Shown: positions 1 through 11,754 of the stretch, one piece after another
How positions within the stretch are numbered: position 1 is the stretch's first letter
Layout: each line of letters begins with the position of its first letter
Source: Marinobacter nauticus
Lineage (GTDB): Bacteria > Pseudomonadota > Gammaproteobacteria > Pseudomonadales > Oleiphilaceae
Assembly: GCF_003634635.1 (NCBI RefSeq)
Contig: NZ_RBJB01000008.1
Coordinates: 30,294 to 94,293 of the forward strand
Direction of reading: 5' to 3'
Length of the DNA stretch: 64,000 nt
The notes under the pieces: generated by a model
Databases searched by the model: none
What the model saw: only the letters and a program-made list of their open reading frames with translations
Told to the model about the DNA's origin: nothing
Program-made: the position numbers and the translations under genes

Positions 1-2679
<2,679 letters not shown>

Positions 2680-2733
2680 GGATTAGCGACGTTTTCTGAC
2701 CTGCCGGTCCATTCCTGCAGGTAACAAAATGTT

Positions 2734-2779
2734 AAGGCCATCGCGTTCTGAATGAAAATCCAGACACGATGGCCTTTTT
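2734..2779 (+). terminator. Rho-independent terminator of eno
   Basis: AAGGCCATCG and CGATGGCC form a stem with a long loop, followed by TTTTT. It separates eno from the ftsB transcription unit. Confidence 0.8.
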
Positions 2780-2799
2780 GTACAGTGACTTACAGAAAA

Positions 2800-2829
2800 T
2801 TGTTGCTAATCTACTATAAGGTCTATACT
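2800..2829 (+). promoter_or_regulatory. Candidate sigma-70 promoter for ftsB
   Basis: TTGTTG (2800-2805) and TATACT (2824-2829) are separated by 18 bp and lie between the eno terminator and ftsB. The match is moderate, but a promoter is expected at this place. Confidence 0.4.
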
Positions 2830-2878
2830 TGACCCTCGACTCGTTTATTTTGTTGTTCATTTTCTGTACGGATTCGGC

Positions 2879-3151
2879 ATGAAATCGCTTTGGGCCATTC
2901 TGGTAGTGCTGATACTCCTGCTGCAGGTTCGCCTGTGGATCGGGGAGGGCAGTTTTGCGCAGGTGTGGGCCCTGGAGCAGTCGATTGCCGAGCAGCGGGA
3001 AGAGAATGCCGAGTTGGCGGCCCGGAATGACCGGCTTTATGCGGAGGTGCGGAATCTTCGCAATGAGCAGGGCGCCGTTGAGGAGCGGGCCCGGATGAAT
3101 CTTGGCCTGATTCGTGAGGATGAGACGTTCTTTCTCGTTGTTGAAAATTGA
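2879..3151 (+). CDS. ftsB: Cell division protein FtsB
   Basis: Small bitopic septum protein of 90 residues that joins FtsL and FtsQ in the divisome. An N-terminal transmembrane helix (about residues 4-20, LWAILVVLILLLQVRLW) is followed by a periplasmic coiled coil (about 30-65) of the septum-formation-initiator family and a short tail ending FFLVVEN. Position after eno and before ispD matches the usual gammaproteobacterial order. Unlike the tight ftsB-ispD spacing common in relatives, a 108-bp structured repeat separates the two here. Confidence 0.93.
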   Translation: MKSLWAILVVLILLLQVRLWIGEGSFAQVWALEQSIAEQREENAELAARNDRLYAEVRNLRNEQGAVEERARMNLGLIREDETFFLVVEN

Positions 3152-3170
3152 TTTCAGACCCGGGTGGTGC

Positions 3171-3278
3171 GAGCGCCGGGGAGTGTCTCTCCGGGAACCG
3201 CTACAAGCACATCCATGTGCGCTTCTCTCAGGCCATCCCTGGCCTTCGAAATTCCCGGAGAGACACTCCCCGACGCTC
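3171..3278 (-). repeat. Structured repeat element, copy 2 (core on minus strand)
   Basis: Arms 3171-3195 and 3254-3278 are inverted repeats matching at 24 of 25 positions, around GGGGAGTGTCTCTCCGGG. The 58-nt centre, read on the minus strand, is the same core as in copy 3 with 5 differences. It includes the GGCCA-GGGA-TGGCC and GCACAT-GG-ATGTGC hairpins, GAGAGAAGC and TTGTAGCGG. It lies 19 bp after the ftsB stop and about 24 bp before the ispD start, so it would be transcribed within any ftsB-ispD read-through message. Confidence 0.88.
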
Positions 3279-3302
3279 ACCTGACCTTTGAAGTGCCGTC
3301 CC

Positions 3303-4004
3303 ATGAAAAATGCAGATCTTTGGCTTATTGTCCCCGCCGCCGGTATCGGCCAGCGCATGAACGCCGAATGCCCCAAGCAATACCTCAAAATCAATAACCG
3401 TTTCATCCTGGATATCACCCTGTCCCGTTTGTTGGACAACGCCCCGTTTAAAGGTTGTATGGTGCCGCTGAATCCGAAGGACCACTGGTGGCCGGAGAGT
3501 GAGTCGGCGAGGGATGATCGGGTGCAGACCTGTACTGGGGGCAAAGAACGGGCGGATTCGGTGTTGTCGGCTCTGGTAGCCCTGGAGGGGCAGGCGGCGG
3601 ATAATGACTGGGTGCTGGTACATGATGCGGCGCGGCCCTGTGTTCATTCTGAAGATCTGTCCCGTCTGATTGAGACGTTGTCTGAGCATCCGGTGGGTGG
3701 TTTGCTGGCTGCGCCGGTGGCGGACACGTTGAAGCTTGCCGAGGCCGGATCATTGCCGGAGGTGAGTGAGACCATTGACCGGAGCCGGTTGTGGCGGGCG
3801 TTGACGCCGCAGATGTTCCGGTTCGGAGCGTTAAAACAGGCGTTGTCATTGTGTCTGGAACGTGGCCAGGCGATTACGGATGAGTCCTCTGCCATGGAGT
3901 TTTCCGGTAACATGCCGGTTCTGGTGGAAGGGCGCCCGGATAATCTGAAGATTACGGTCCCCTCGGATCTGGCGCTGGCGGAGTTTATCCTCGGACGTCA
4001 GTGA
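3303..4004 (+). CDS. ispD: 2-C-methyl-D-erythritol 4-phosphate cytidylyltransferase
   Basis: Third enzyme of the MEP isoprenoid pathway, making CDP-methylerythritol from CTP and MEP. From ATG 3303 it has 233 residues. The nucleotide-binding motif PAAGIGQRM with PKQY lies at about residues 10-27, VHDAARPCV sits mid-protein, and the closing [10 protein letters not shown] carries the conserved catalytic Lys. A TTG at 3288 in the same frame would add five residues. ATG 3303 gives the family's usual N-terminus (MKNADLW), but neither start has a strong Shine-Dalgarno. ispF follows 34 bp downstream. Confidence 0.95.
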   Translation: MKNADLWLIVPAAGIGQRMNAECPKQYLKINNRFILDITLSRLLDNAPFKGCMVPLNPKDHWWPESESARDDRVQTCTGGKERADSVLSALVALEGQAADNDWVLVHDAARPCVHSEDLSRLIETLSEHPVGGLLAAPVADTLKLAEAGSLPEVSETIDRSRLWRALTPQMFRFGALKQALSLCLERGQAITDESSAMEFSGNMPVLVEGRPDNLKITVPSDLALAEFILGRQ

Positions 4005-4038
4005 TTCCCTGCATTCTGTTCTGTTTTCGGAGATGATC

Positions 4039-4518
4039 ATGCGCATTGGTCAGGGCTTTGATGTCCATGCCTTCTGTGAGGGCGATTCTGTCATTCTTGG
4101 GGGTGTGACAATTCCCCATAGCCACGGTCTGAAGGCGCACTCGGACGGGGATGTTCTGTTGCATGCGCTTGCGGATGCGCTGTTGGGCGCGGTGGCGCTG
4201 GGTGATATTGGCCATTTCTTTCCGGATTCCAGCGAGGAGTGGGCCGGCGCAGACAGCCGGGATTTGTTGCGGCGGGTGATGCAGCGGGTGCTGGATGAGG
4301 GCTACGCGGTTAACAATATTGATTCCACAATCATTGCCCAGGCGCCGAAAATGGCGCCCCATATAGAGGCGATGCGGATGAACATTGCCGAGGATCTGGG
4401 CGTGCCTGCTAATCGGGTGAGCGTGAAAGCCACCACCACAGAAAAGCTGGGTTTTACCGGGCGAGGGGAAGGCATTGCCTGTCAGGCGGTGTGTCTGCTT
4501 GAGGCGGTTTCCCAGTGA
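4039..4518 (+). CDS. ispF: 2-C-methyl-D-erythritol 2,4-cyclodiphosphate synthase
   Basis: Cyclises CDP-methylerythritol 2-phosphate in the MEP pathway, the step next but one after IspD. It has 159 residues from ATG 4039. Zinc ligands Asp8, His10 (GFDVH) and His42 ([12 protein letters not shown]) are in their standard places, along with KAHSDGD and the C-terminal [17 protein letters not shown]. An ATG at 4033 is also in frame, but GGAG at 4029-4032 is well spaced only for 4039. Its stop overlaps the truD start. Confidence 0.97.
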   Translation: MRIGQGFDVHAFCEGDSVILGGVTIPHSHGLKAHSDGDVLLHALADALLGAVALGDIGHFFPDSSEEWAGADSRDLLRRVMQRVLDEGYAVNNIDSTIIAQAPKMAPHIEAMRMNIAEDLGVPANRVSVKATTTEKLGFTGRGEGIACQAVCLLEAVSQ

Positions 4519-5570
4519 GTGAGGATTCTCAGTGGCTGTTGGACTGGCCGGTGTCTGGCGGAGCCCGGGTTGGTCGTGCTGACCTGAAAACGTCGCCAAA
4601 GGATTTTCGGGTTGCGGAGTTGCTCTGGCCGGAGCGGGAGGACGATGCCGCGGCGCCAGGTCCGATTGAGGTATCCGGCGACGGTGAGCACCTTTGCCTG
4701 CGGCTGGAGAAAACCGGTGACAATACCGAGTACGTCGCCCGGGAGCTGGCGGCATTGGCGGGCTGTCGTTCTTTCGATGTTGGTTTCTGTGGCCTGAAAG
4801 ATCGGCATGCGGTGACGGTTCAGTGGTTCAGTCTTTATCGGCCTGGCCAGGAAGCGGACGATCAGGCGTTGATGGCAGAGGTTGGCCAGCGTTGGTCGGT
4901 TCGGGCCGCGGTTCGCCATTCCCGCAAACTGAGGCGCGGCGATCATCAGGCCAATGGTTTTGAGATTGTGCTGCGCAATGTGACGGGCCAGCGTGAGCTT
5001 GTGGAAGCCGGGCTTGCGCGGTTGGCGAGTCAGGGCGCCCCCAATTATTTTGGCCCCCAGCGGTTCGGTTTTCAGGGAGCGAATCTCGACCGTGCTGTAC
5101 AGATTGATCCCTCACGGCTCAATCGCAAGCGCGGACGCGCTGGCAGAAGCGCGTCGAAAAACGTATTGTACTTTTCGGCGGCACGTTCCTGGCTGTTCAA
5201 TCAGGTACTTGCGGAGCGGGTCAGCAATCGAACCTGGACTGAGGTGTTGGCGGGAGAGCCGGAACCCTCAGGTGCCGGGCCAACCGGACCACTGTGGGGC
5301 GATGGCGGTACGCTGGCCTCGGGCGAGCAGGAATCCCTTGAGCGTGGCGTGGTGGATGCCTGCCCGGCGTTGACCAGGTTGTTCCAGTCCACCCGCATGA
5401 AACCGGAGCGTCGCCCCCTGGTAGCCCGCCCGGGAGAGTTCAAATGGCAGTGGCTGGATACCACCACCCTGCGAATTCAGTTTGTGTTGTCGCCCGGGCA
5501 ATATGCCACAACGGTATTGGGTGACCTTTTCGAGCTTGAGGACCTGAGCCTCAGCCGTGATAACAAGTAG
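4515..5570 (+). CDS. truD: tRNA pseudouridine(13) synthase
   Basis: Isomerises U13 of tRNA(Glu) and others. GTG start at 4515, overlapping the ispF stop by 4 bp (GTGA), so the two are translationally coupled. At 351 residues it has the family's length. The catalytic Asp is Asp96 in [12 protein letters not shown], and NYFGPQRFG (177-185) is the TruD signature. The rest of the insertion domain follows. ispD-ispF-truD-surE-pcm-nlpD-rpoS is the familiar order in Pseudomonas-like genomes and suggests one long transcription unit. Confidence 0.96.
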   Translation: MSEDSQWLLDWPVSGGARVGRADLKTSPKDFRVAELLWPEREDDAAAPGPIEVSGDGEHLCLRLEKTGDNTEYVARELAALAGCRSFDVGFCGLKDRHAVTVQWFSLYRPGQEADDQALMAEVGQRWSVRAAVRHSRKLRRGDHQANGFEIVLRNVTGQRELVEAGLARLASQGAPNYFGPQRFGFQGANLDRAVQIDPSRLNRKRGRAGRSASKNVLYFSAARSWLFNQVLAERVSNRTWTEVLAGEPEPSGAGPTGPLWGDGGTLASGEQESLERGVVDACPALTRLFQSTRMKPERRPLVARPGEFKWQWLDTTTLRIQFVLSPGQYATTVLGDLFELEDLSLSRDNK

Positions 5571-5590
5571 TATGGCTAGCGGAGATAATT

Positions 5591-6361
5591 GTGCGAATTC
5601 TGTTGTCCAACGACGATGGCGTTCATTCGCCGGGTCTGGTGGCGCTGTATGAGGGTCTGAAGGGCCTCGGGGAGCTGGAAGTTGTTGCCCCGGACCGGGA
5701 TCACAGCGGTGCCAGTAATGCCCTGACACTGAACCGACCTCTTACGGTAGAGCAGCACCCCAATGGTTTCCGGTCTGTCGACGGAACGCCGACAGATTGC
5801 GTACACCTGGCCGTTAACGGTTTGTTCGACACGGCGTTTGATCGGGTGGTGTCGGGCATCAATACCCACGCCAATCTTGGTGATGACATCATCTACTCGG
5901 GCACAGTGGCTGCTGCTACAGAAGGGCGCCATCTGGGGCTGCCTGCCATTGCTGTATCGCTGGTCAACAATGGCCACTTCCATTACGACACGGCTGCCCG
6001 GGTAGTGCGGCTGTTGCTGGAGTACAAGCAGGCCCTGAAACTGGGCCCCCGTTCCATTCTCAATGTAAATGTGCCGGATCTGCCCTGGGAACAGCTTAGC
6101 GGGTTCCGCGTGACCCGTCTGGGACACCGTGAACGGGCCGAAGGTGCGGTGCCGATGACCTGCCCGAGAGGCAAGCAGAGATACTGGATAGGGGCAGCGG
6201 GGCAGGGCGGAGATGCAGGCCCGGGTACGGATTTTCATGCGGTGCGTGAGGGCTATGTGTCCATCACCCCGGTGCACATCGATATGACCCGGCACGAAGC
6301 CTTGTCCGGCCTCAGGGAATGGGTTGACGGTCTGGATATGACTACCGGAGGTCAGTCATGA
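5591..6361 (+). CDS. surE: 5'/3'-nucleotidase SurE
   Basis: Metal-dependent nucleotidase linked to stationary-phase survival. GTG start at 5591 with GGAGATAATT upstream. It has 256 residues. SNDDG (6-10) supplies the metal-binding Asp pair. [22 protein letters not shown] and [19 protein letters not shown] are the other active-site segments. Its stop overlaps the pcm start (ATGA), matching the conserved surE-pcm pair. Confidence 0.97.
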   Translation: MRILLSNDDGVHSPGLVALYEGLKGLGELEVVAPDRDHSGASNALTLNRPLTVEQHPNGFRSVDGTPTDCVHLAVNGLFDTAFDRVVSGINTHANLGDDIIYSGTVAAATEGRHLGLPAIAVSLVNNGHFHYDTAARVVRLLLEYKQALKLGPRSILNVNVPDLPWEQLSGFRVTRLGHRERAEGAVPMTCPRGKQRYWIGAAGQGGDAGPGTDFHAVREGYVSITPVHIDMTRHEALSGLREWVDGLDMTTGGQS

Positions 6362-7014
6362 CGGCCCAGCTCGAAGGCATTGGTATGACCTCACGGCGCA
6401 CGCGCATGCGTCTGGTGCAGCGTCTGCGTGAGGGGGGAATAGAGTCTGACCGGGTGCTTGAGGTGATTGGCCAGGTGCCCCGGCATATCTTTCTGGATGA
6501 AGCGTTGTCACATCGGGCCTACGAGGATACCTCGCTGCCCATCGGGCATGGCCAGACTCTTTCCCAACCCTACATCGTCGCCCGGATGACTGAGCTGTTG
6601 CTGGCCCATGCGCCGCAACGGGTGCTGGAACTGGGGACCGGCTCCGGCTACCAGACGGCCGTGCTTTCGCAACTGTTCCCCGAGATCTACAGTGTTGAGC
6701 GTATCCGCCCGCTCCAGGATCGCGCCCGGGACCGGCTGCGCCAGTTAAGCGTGCGCAATGTCCTGTTCAAACATGCGGATGGTGGTATGGGCTGGCCAGA
6801 ACGAGGGCCCTTCGATGGCATCATCGTAACGGCAGCCCCGGTGGAGGTTCCCAGAGAACTGCTGGATCAGCTGGCCGATGGTGGCGTGCTGATAGCCCCG
6901 GTGGGGGAAGAGAATCAGGTGTTGGTTGAGATTATCCGCAAAGGCAATCGCTTTGAGCGCCACAACCTTGAACCGGTGCATTTTGTGCCTTTGTTGGGTG
7001 GAGTTATCCGTTAA
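6358..7014 (+). CDS. pcm: Protein-L-isoaspartate O-methyltransferase
   Basis: Methylates isoaspartyl residues in aged proteins so that they can revert to aspartate. It has 218 residues, starting 4 bp inside surE. The family motif [12 protein letters not shown] (66-77) precedes the SAM-binding motif [11 protein letters not shown] (91-100). [22 protein letters not shown] and the C-terminal FVPLLGG complete the fold. Its stop overlaps the next gene's start by 1 bp (TAATG). Confidence 0.97.
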   Translation: MTAQLEGIGMTSRRTRMRLVQRLREGGIESDRVLEVIGQVPRHIFLDEALSHRAYEDTSLPIGHGQTLSQPYIVARMTELLLAHAPQRVLELGTGSGYQTAVLSQLFPEIYSVERIRPLQDRARDRLRQLSVRNVLFKHADGGMGWPERGPFDGIIVTAAPVEVPRELLDQLADGGVLIAPVGEENQVLVEIIRKGNRFERHNLEPVHFVPLLGGVIR

Positions 7015-8003
7015 TGTCAGAACCGTCGGTGTCGGAAACAGACCAGAACCAGACTGAGTATCATCATCGCCTGCCTGCGATATTTCTGAGGGGCATGGCG
7101 ATGGGTGCCGCGGATATTGTGCCAGGTGTTTCCGGTGGCACCATTGCCTTCATCACCGGTATCTACTTCCGCTTGCTGGAGGCCATCAGTGCCGCGCCCG
7201 TAGCCTTTGTGCGCCAACTGGTGCGGGGTAATGTGGCCGGCTTCTGGCGAGCCATCGACGGAACATTTCTGGTGTGCCTGCTGGCGGGGATTGTCTCGAG
7301 TGTTGCCAGTCTGGCCTCTGTTATTACCTGGTTGCTCGAAACCCAGCCGGTTCTGATATGGAGCTTCTTTTTCGGTTTGATCGTGGCCTCGGTCTGGCAT
7401 GTTGGTCAGCAGATCCAGCGCCCTCGGGCCGGTTTGCTCGTGCCGTTTGTGGCGGGGGCTGTCTTTGCCTGGTGGGTGACGACCTTGCCGGCCAGTGAAC
7501 TTGCGCCCACGGGTATTGCCTTCCTTGGAGCTGGCGCGCTGGCCATCTGCGCCATGATTCTGCCCGGAATCTCTGGCAGCTTCCTGCTGTTGATTATCGG
7601 CATGTACGCCCCCGTTCTTGCCGCGATCAAAAATCTTGAACTGATCCATCTGGGGCTGTTTGTGCTGGGTTGCCTGATTGGGTTGTTGTCGGTTGCGCGC
7701 CTGATTACGCTGGCCTTTCGGCATTTTCACGACACAGTGTTAGCGCTGCTCACCGGCTTTATGGTGGGCGCCTTGAGTAAGGTTTGGCCCTGGCAGGAAA
7801 CCCTCAGTTGGCGTACCAACAGTGCCGGGCATCAGGTACCGTTGAGCCAGACCCCGGTGACACCGGAAACCTGGACAACGCTTTACGGGCAGGATCCCCA
7901 GATTCTGCTGGCGTCGTTAATGGCGGCGCTCGGGCTGGCCTTGGTATTAGTGATTGAATTGGCCGGCAAAAAGGCAACGCCTGCGGAGAGTGGTTCTGCC
8001 TGA
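7014..8003 (+). CDS. DUF368 membrane protein, probable undecaprenyl-phosphate translocase
   Basis: Polytopic inner-membrane protein of 329 residues. DUF368 proteins were recently linked to recycling of the lipid carrier undecaprenyl phosphate across the membrane. The two halves each carry a re-entrant-type motif, IVPGVSGGT (35-43) and ILPGISGSF (182-190), consistent with an inverted-repeat transporter. Long hydrophobic stretches lie between them. It starts on the pcm stop (TAATG), so it is probably in the surE-pcm operon. The specific role here is inferred from family knowledge. Confidence 0.85.
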   Translation: MSEPSVSETDQNQTEYHHRLPAIFLRGMAMGAADIVPGVSGGTIAFITGIYFRLLEAISAAPVAFVRQLVRGNVAGFWRAIDGTFLVCLLAGIVSSVASLASVITWLLETQPVLIWSFFFGLIVASVWHVGQQIQRPRAGLLVPFVAGAVFAWWVTTLPASELAPTGIAFLGAGALAICAMILPGISGSFLLLIIGMYAPVLAAIKNLELIHLGLFVLGCLIGLLSVARLITLAFRHFHDTVLALLTGFMVGALSKVWPWQETLSWRTNSAGHQVPLSQTPVTPETWTTLYGQDPQILLASLMAALGLALVLVIELAGKKATPAESGSA

Positions 8004-8278
8004 GCAAGATAAAACGTTACCTGGCGCACAAAAGGACTGTTCCCGAGGGTAACAATCCTGTGCACAGGGTAACTTGGAATTGCCCGATAATCGTGCAATA
8101 TATTAGTAAGTTAGTCCTGAATGATAAGAAACTGGATAAAACCAGGGCTATTCTTAAGACGGATTTTTCATAACCGGGCAGCTTTTAATACGTGACTCTT
8201 TTTAACGGGCGCATTCAATTTGAGCATTTCCCCGTTTGGTGGTCTGAAGTCCCGGCTTCTGAGCGCCGGAGCCCTCCA
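8004..8278. other. DUF368-nlpD intergenic region
   Basis: About 275 bp without a convincing gene. GGGTAAC occurs twice within about 20 bp near 8047-8073, and the DNA becomes AT-rich around 8095-8175, where an nlpD promoter is expected. I could not fix a specific promoter. In-frame codons upstream of 8279 exist but lack a ribosome-binding site. Confidence 0.4.
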
Positions 8279-9064
8279 TTGTTCCGGGTCCTCATGACGG
8301 CGCTTCTGGTCCTCGCCGTGCTTGTGCTCTCTGGCTGCAATACCAGTGCAATCTATCAGGACGATCTGTATAACCCCCCGGTTTACTGGGGCTCCCATGT
8401 GGTCAAAAAGGGTGAAACCCTGTATAGGATCGCCTGGCAGTACGGCCGGGACTACCGGGAGCTGGGTAATGCCAATGGCATCGGGCCGCCCTGGAATATT
8501 CGTCCGGGGCAGGTGCTTCGACTCGATCGCAAGGGCACGATCCCCCGGACCGCGCGGACGACCGCGCCCTCCAGGCCCGCGGCATCACCACCCCCTTCCC
8601 GTTCAGGTGCAGGCGCGACGGTGTCGAAACCGGCTGCCAAACCCGCGACCTCCGCTCCGACGGCCAGGTCATCCGGTAGTCAGGTGGTGGCCAATGTGCG
8701 GTGGCACTGGCCGCATTCTGGCACTGTAATTGCACACTTTTCTTCGTCTGGCAAAGTCAATAAAGGCATTGATATCGCCGGCAATCCCGGTGATGCTGTC
8801 AAGGCGGCGGCTGATGGAAGCGTGGTGTACGCAGGAAACGGGTTGCTAGGTTATGGCAATCTGATTATCGTGAACCATAACGAACATTATTTGAGCGCCT
8901 ACGCACACAATCGGAAAATTCTCGTTAAGGAAGGGGAGGGTGTGAAAGCTGGACAGGTAATCGCCGAACTGGGCAATACCGGAACCGACAAACCGAAGTT
9001 GCATTTCGAGATACGCAAGAATGGCAACCCGGTAGATCCATCCAGGTATTTGCCAAGGCGCTGA
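8279..9064 (+). CDS. nlpD: Lipoprotein NlpD, LysM plus LytM (M23) domains, amidase activator
   Basis: Outer-membrane lipoprotein that activates the cell-separation amidase AmiC. I place the start at TTG 8279, with GGAG at 8268-8271 (7-nt spacing). This gives a lipoprotein signal MFRVLMTALLVLAVLVLSGC with lipobox LSGC. A GTG at 8192 would add 29 residues that spoil the signal. LysM occupies about residues 39-83, then a Pro/Ala/Ser/Thr-rich linker, then LytM at about 160-255. The first zinc ligand is replaced (NKGID instead of HxxxD), as in NlpD proteins, so it is probably non-catalytic. By analogy with E. coli, rpoS promoters may lie inside this gene. Confidence 0.93.
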   Translation: MFRVLMTALLVLAVLVLSGCNTSAIYQDDLYNPPVYWGSHVVKKGETLYRIAWQYGRDYRELGNANGIGPPWNIRPGQVLRLDRKGTIPRTARTTAPSRPAASPPPSRSGAGATVSKPAAKPATSAPTARSSGSQVVANVRWHWPHSGTVIAHFSSSGKVNKGIDIAGNPGDAVKAAADGSVVYAGNGLLGYGNLIIVNHNEHYLSAYAHNRKILVKEGEGVKAGQVIAELGNTGTDKPKLHFEIRKNGNPVDPSRYLPRR

Positions 9065-9074
9065 AAAACGCGCA

Positions 9075-9089
9075 CGGGCCCGAGGCCCG
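9075..9089 (+). other. GC-rich hairpin between nlpD and rpoS
   Basis: CGGGCC-CGA-GGCCCG forms a 6-bp all-GC stem just after the nlpD stop with no T tract, so it is not a standard terminator. It sits at the start of the 194-bp region before rpoS and could protect the nlpD 3' end or form part of an rpoS leader fold. Confidence 0.35.
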
Positions 9090-9258
9090 GAGGGTATTAC
9101 CCAACAGCCTGACTGAAACCGCGAAACAGAAGAACAAAAACGGCAACGGTAATTGCCAGCCAACAAGTAAATGTCCTGAAGAAAACCAAAACTGAAACAC
9201 TCCCGGAATAAAAAGAAGTAGCGGGTGACAACAGGATTATTGAGAGGCGGGGTAAACA

Positions 9259-10257
9259 ATGTCAGTAGAACAGGAAGATATCATCATTGATCGCGTAGCA
9301 GATCTGGAAGACGCCGACGATCAACTGTTAGCCGAAGACAAGCCTGAAAAAGCTTCTGCTGAAGACGAAACTGCAGAAGTCGAAGACGGATTTCCCGCAC
9401 AGGGAAAGTACTACTCCAACCAGAAGCAGCTGGATGCCACTCAGCTGTACCTCAACGAAATTGGTTTTTCTCCCCTGCTTACTCCGGAAGAAGAGGTGTA
9501 CTTCGCGCGGCTTGCCCGTAAAGGGGAAGAGAGCGGCCGTAAGCGCATGATCGAGAGTAATCTCCGGTTGGTGGTCAAGATTGCGCGCCGCTACGTCAAC
9601 CGTGGGCTGACACTGCTTGATCTGATCGAGGAAGGCAACCTGGGGCTGATTCGGGCGGTTGAGAAGTTCGATCCCGAGCGTGGATTCCGTTTCTCCACCT
9701 ACGCTACCTGGTGGATTCGCCAGACCATCGAGCGAGCCATCATGAACCAGACCCGCACCATCCGTCTGCCGATTCATGTGGTCAAGGAATTGAACCTGTA
9801 CCTGCGGGCCGCCCGTGAGCTGACCCAGAAACTGGACCATGAACCGACCGCGGAAGAAATTGCCCGCATGGTCGACAAGCCGGTTGACGACGTAAAACGC
9901 ATGCTCGGCCTCAACGAGCGCGTTGCCTCCATGGACACTCCGATCGGGGCTGGCAGTGACAAGTCCCTGATGGATACCGTGGCCGATGAGGGCGCGTCGG
10001 ATCCTGCGGATCTGCTGCAGGACAACAACATGTGTTCATGCCTGGAGAAGTGGATTGATCAGCTCAGCGACAAACAGCAGGAAGTGCTTTCCCGCCGTTT
10101 CGGGCTGAGGGGCTATCCCATCAGTACCCTGGAAGAGGTTGGCCAGGAGATTGGCCTGACCCGGGAAAGGGTGCGGCAGATTCAGGTGGAAGCCTTGCGT
10201 CGCCTGCGGGAGATCCTTGAGAAAGAGGGATTGTCCGGAAGTCTGCTGTTCAAATAG
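9259..10257 (+). CDS. rpoS: RNA polymerase sigma factor RpoS (sigma-38)
   Basis: Stationary-phase and general-stress sigma factor, 332 residues. An acidic N-terminal stretch (about 1-45) precedes region 1.2 ([20 protein letters not shown], 61-80). Region 2 contains [27 protein letters not shown] and the -10 recognition segment [11 protein letters not shown], followed by region 3. The region 4 helix-turn-helix ([19 protein letters not shown]) is near the end. The ribosome-binding site is GAGGCGGGG. Location directly after nlpD is diagnostic for RpoS rather than RpoD or RpoH. Confidence 0.98.
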   Translation: MSVEQEDIIIDRVADLEDADDQLLAEDKPEKASAEDETAEVEDGFPAQGKYYSNQKQLDATQLYLNEIGFSPLLTPEEEVYFARLARKGEESGRKRMIESNLRLVVKIARRYVNRGLTLLDLIEEGNLGLIRAVEKFDPERGFRFSTYATWWIRQTIERAIMNQTRTIRLPIHVVKELNLYLRAARELTQKLDHEPTAEEIARMVDKPVDDVKRMLGLNERVASMDTPIGAGSDKSLMDTVADEGASDPADLLQDNNMCSCLEKWIDQLSDKQQEVLSRRFGLRGYPISTLEEVGQEIGLTRERVRQIQVEALRRLREILEKEGLSGSLLFK

Positions 10258-10278
10258 ACTGGATTGACGAGATCAGTG

Positions 10279-10315
10279 AAAAAGCCGGCCATGGAAACAT
10301 GGTCGGCTTTTTTGT
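10279..10315 (+). terminator. Rho-independent terminator of rpoS
   Basis: AAAGCCGGCCATG and CATGGTCGGCTTT pair around a GAAA loop with one G-U, followed by a T tract. Strong terminator. Confidence 0.85.
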
Positions 10316-10452
10316 TAAATGTGGCGGCAAATGAGAACCAGGTGGCGATCAGGCCGCAAAGTTCGTTGTTAGAATGGGCCACCGGGCAGATCTAGGGAGT
10401 CGCCCTGGTGTCGAATGAAACACTCAATAATAACGATCGAAAGGAAAGGACT

Positions 10453-11028
10453 ATGAAGAAGGCTCTTACTGCAGGATTTGCATCCCTTTTGCTAACCGGT
10501 GTTCTGTCAGCCCCGGCTTCCGCCCTGACCGTAGGGGATGTCGATGTGCCCGATACCTATTCTGCCATGGGGCAGGAACTCAAGCTCAATGGCGCCGGCA
10601 CCCGTTCCAAGTGGTTTATGGATCTTTATGTGGGTGGTCTCTATGTACCTGAACAGGTGAGCGATGGCGAAGCGGTTATCAACGCTGATGAGCCCCAGGC
10701 CATCACGCTGCACATTACCTCGGGGATGATCACCAGCGAGCGCATGACCGAGGCGACCATGGACGGCTTCAAGGCATCCACCGATGGTGACCTGTCTGCT
10801 ATCCAGTCGGATGTGGACCAGTTCATGGCGGTATTCCAGGAAGAGATCACCGAAGGTGATGTGTTTGATCTGGTTTACCTGCCCGGCGAAGGCGTTCGCG
10901 TACTCAAGAACGGCGAGCAGAAAGATACCGTTGGCGGCCTGGAGTTCAAGAAGGCGCTGTTTGGTATCTGGCTGTCAGACAAGCCCGCCCAGGAAGACCT
11001 GAAAGAGAAAATGCTGGGCCAGCGTTGA
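10453..11028 (+). CDS. Secreted chalcone-isomerase-fold protein
   Basis: 191 residues from ATG 10453, which has an excellent Shine-Dalgarno (AAGGAAAGG). An in-frame GTG at 10408 is less likely. A Sec signal peptide spans about residues 1-24 (MKKALTAGFASLLLTGVLSAPASA), so the protein is periplasmic or exported. The mature part matches the bacterial chalcone-isomerase-like family: KLNGAGTRSKWFMDLYVGGLYVPE, then ITSERM, and a C-terminal FKKALFGIWLSDKPAQEDLK. The bacterial members have no established enzyme activity. It is a single-gene unit between two terminators. Confidence 0.8.
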   Translation: MKKALTAGFASLLLTGVLSAPASALTVGDVDVPDTYSAMGQELKLNGAGTRSKWFMDLYVGGLYVPEQVSDGEAVINADEPQAITLHITSGMITSERMTEATMDGFKASTDGDLSAIQSDVDQFMAVFQEEITEGDVFDLVYLPGEGVRVLKNGEQKDTVGGLEFKKALFGIWLSDKPAQEDLKEKMLGQR

Positions 11029-11044
11029 TCGCAACCCAGATCTG

Positions 11045-11071
11045 AAAAAGCCGGCATTCGCCGGCTTTTTT
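11045..11071 (+). terminator. Terminator after the chalcone-isomerase-like gene
   Basis: AAAAAGCCGGC-ATTC-GCCGGCTTTTTT is a symmetric hairpin with A and T tracts. It can also end the minus-strand nth transcript, whose stop codon is at 11100. Confidence 0.85.
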
Positions 11072-11099
11072 GTTCCTGTCAGTTCGCTTTCAAGACAGT

Positions 11100-11738
11100 C
11101 TACTGGTAGTCCCGCTTCTGCTTGAATTCGCACAGATCCTCAATAATGCAGGCGCCACATTTTGGCTTTCGGGCTGTGCAGGTATACCGGCCGTGAAGGA
11201 TCAGCCAGTGGTGAGCGTCCATCAGGAACTCTTTCGGCACCAGCCTGAGCAAGCGTTTCTCGACTTCCAGTACATTCTTGCCCGGCGCGATACCGGTACG
11301 GTTGGAGACCCGGAAAATGTGGGTGTCCACGGCCATGGCTGGCTGCCGGAACGCTGTGTTCAGCACCACATTAGCCGTTTTACGGCCGACGCCGGGCAAA
11401 GCTTCCAGGTCTTCCCGCCGGGCCGGGACTTCACTGCCGTGTTTCTCGATCAGAATGCGGCAGGTCTTGATCACATTCTCGGCCTTGCTGTTAAACAGCC
11501 CGATGGTCTTGATGTATTCCTTCAGGCCGTCAACGCCCAGGGCAAGAATTGCCTCGGGCGTGTTCGCTACCGGGAACAGCTTGTCGGTGGCCTTGTTCAC
11601 GCCTACGTCTGTGGCCTGAGCGGAGAGAATGACCGCAATCAGTAGCTCAAATGGCGTGCTGTAATTGAGCTCCGTGGTCGGATTGGGGTTAGCGTCCCGC
11701 AACCGGGAGAAAATCTCGGTACGTTTTTCTTTGTTCAT
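11100..11738 (-). CDS. nth: Endonuclease III, base-excision repair glycosylase/AP lyase
   Basis: Removes oxidised pyrimidines and cleaves the abasic site. It has 212 residues, full length. The helix-hairpin-helix LPGVGRKTANVVL includes the catalytic Lys, and the catalytic Asp is in AVDTHIFRVSNRTG. The C-terminal iron-sulfur loop is C-x6-C-x2-C-x5-C (CTARKPKCGACIIEDLC). It is the last gene of metG-rnfABCDGE-nth. The rnf-nth linkage is widely conserved, although nth has no role in Rnf. Confidence 0.97.
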   Translation of the reverse strand: MNKEKRTEIFSRLRDANPNPTTELNYSTPFELLIAVILSAQATDVGVNKATDKLFPVANTPEAILALGVDGLKEYIKTIGLFNSKAENVIKTCRILIEKHGSEVPARREDLEALPGVGRKTANVVLNTAFRQPAMAVDTHIFRVSNRTGIAPGKNVLEVEKRLLRLVPKEFLMDAHHWLILHGRYTCTARKPKCGACIIEDLCEFKQKRDYQ

Positions 11739-11754
11739 GCTGGCCCGATCTGGT

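Noticed and set aside
8192..8278. GTG at 8192 as nlpD start.
   Set aside because: It adds 29 residues before the lipoprotein signal, including charged and Trp-rich stretches, and lacks a Shine-Dalgarno. TTG 8279 has GGAG at proper spacing and gives a normal signal peptide.
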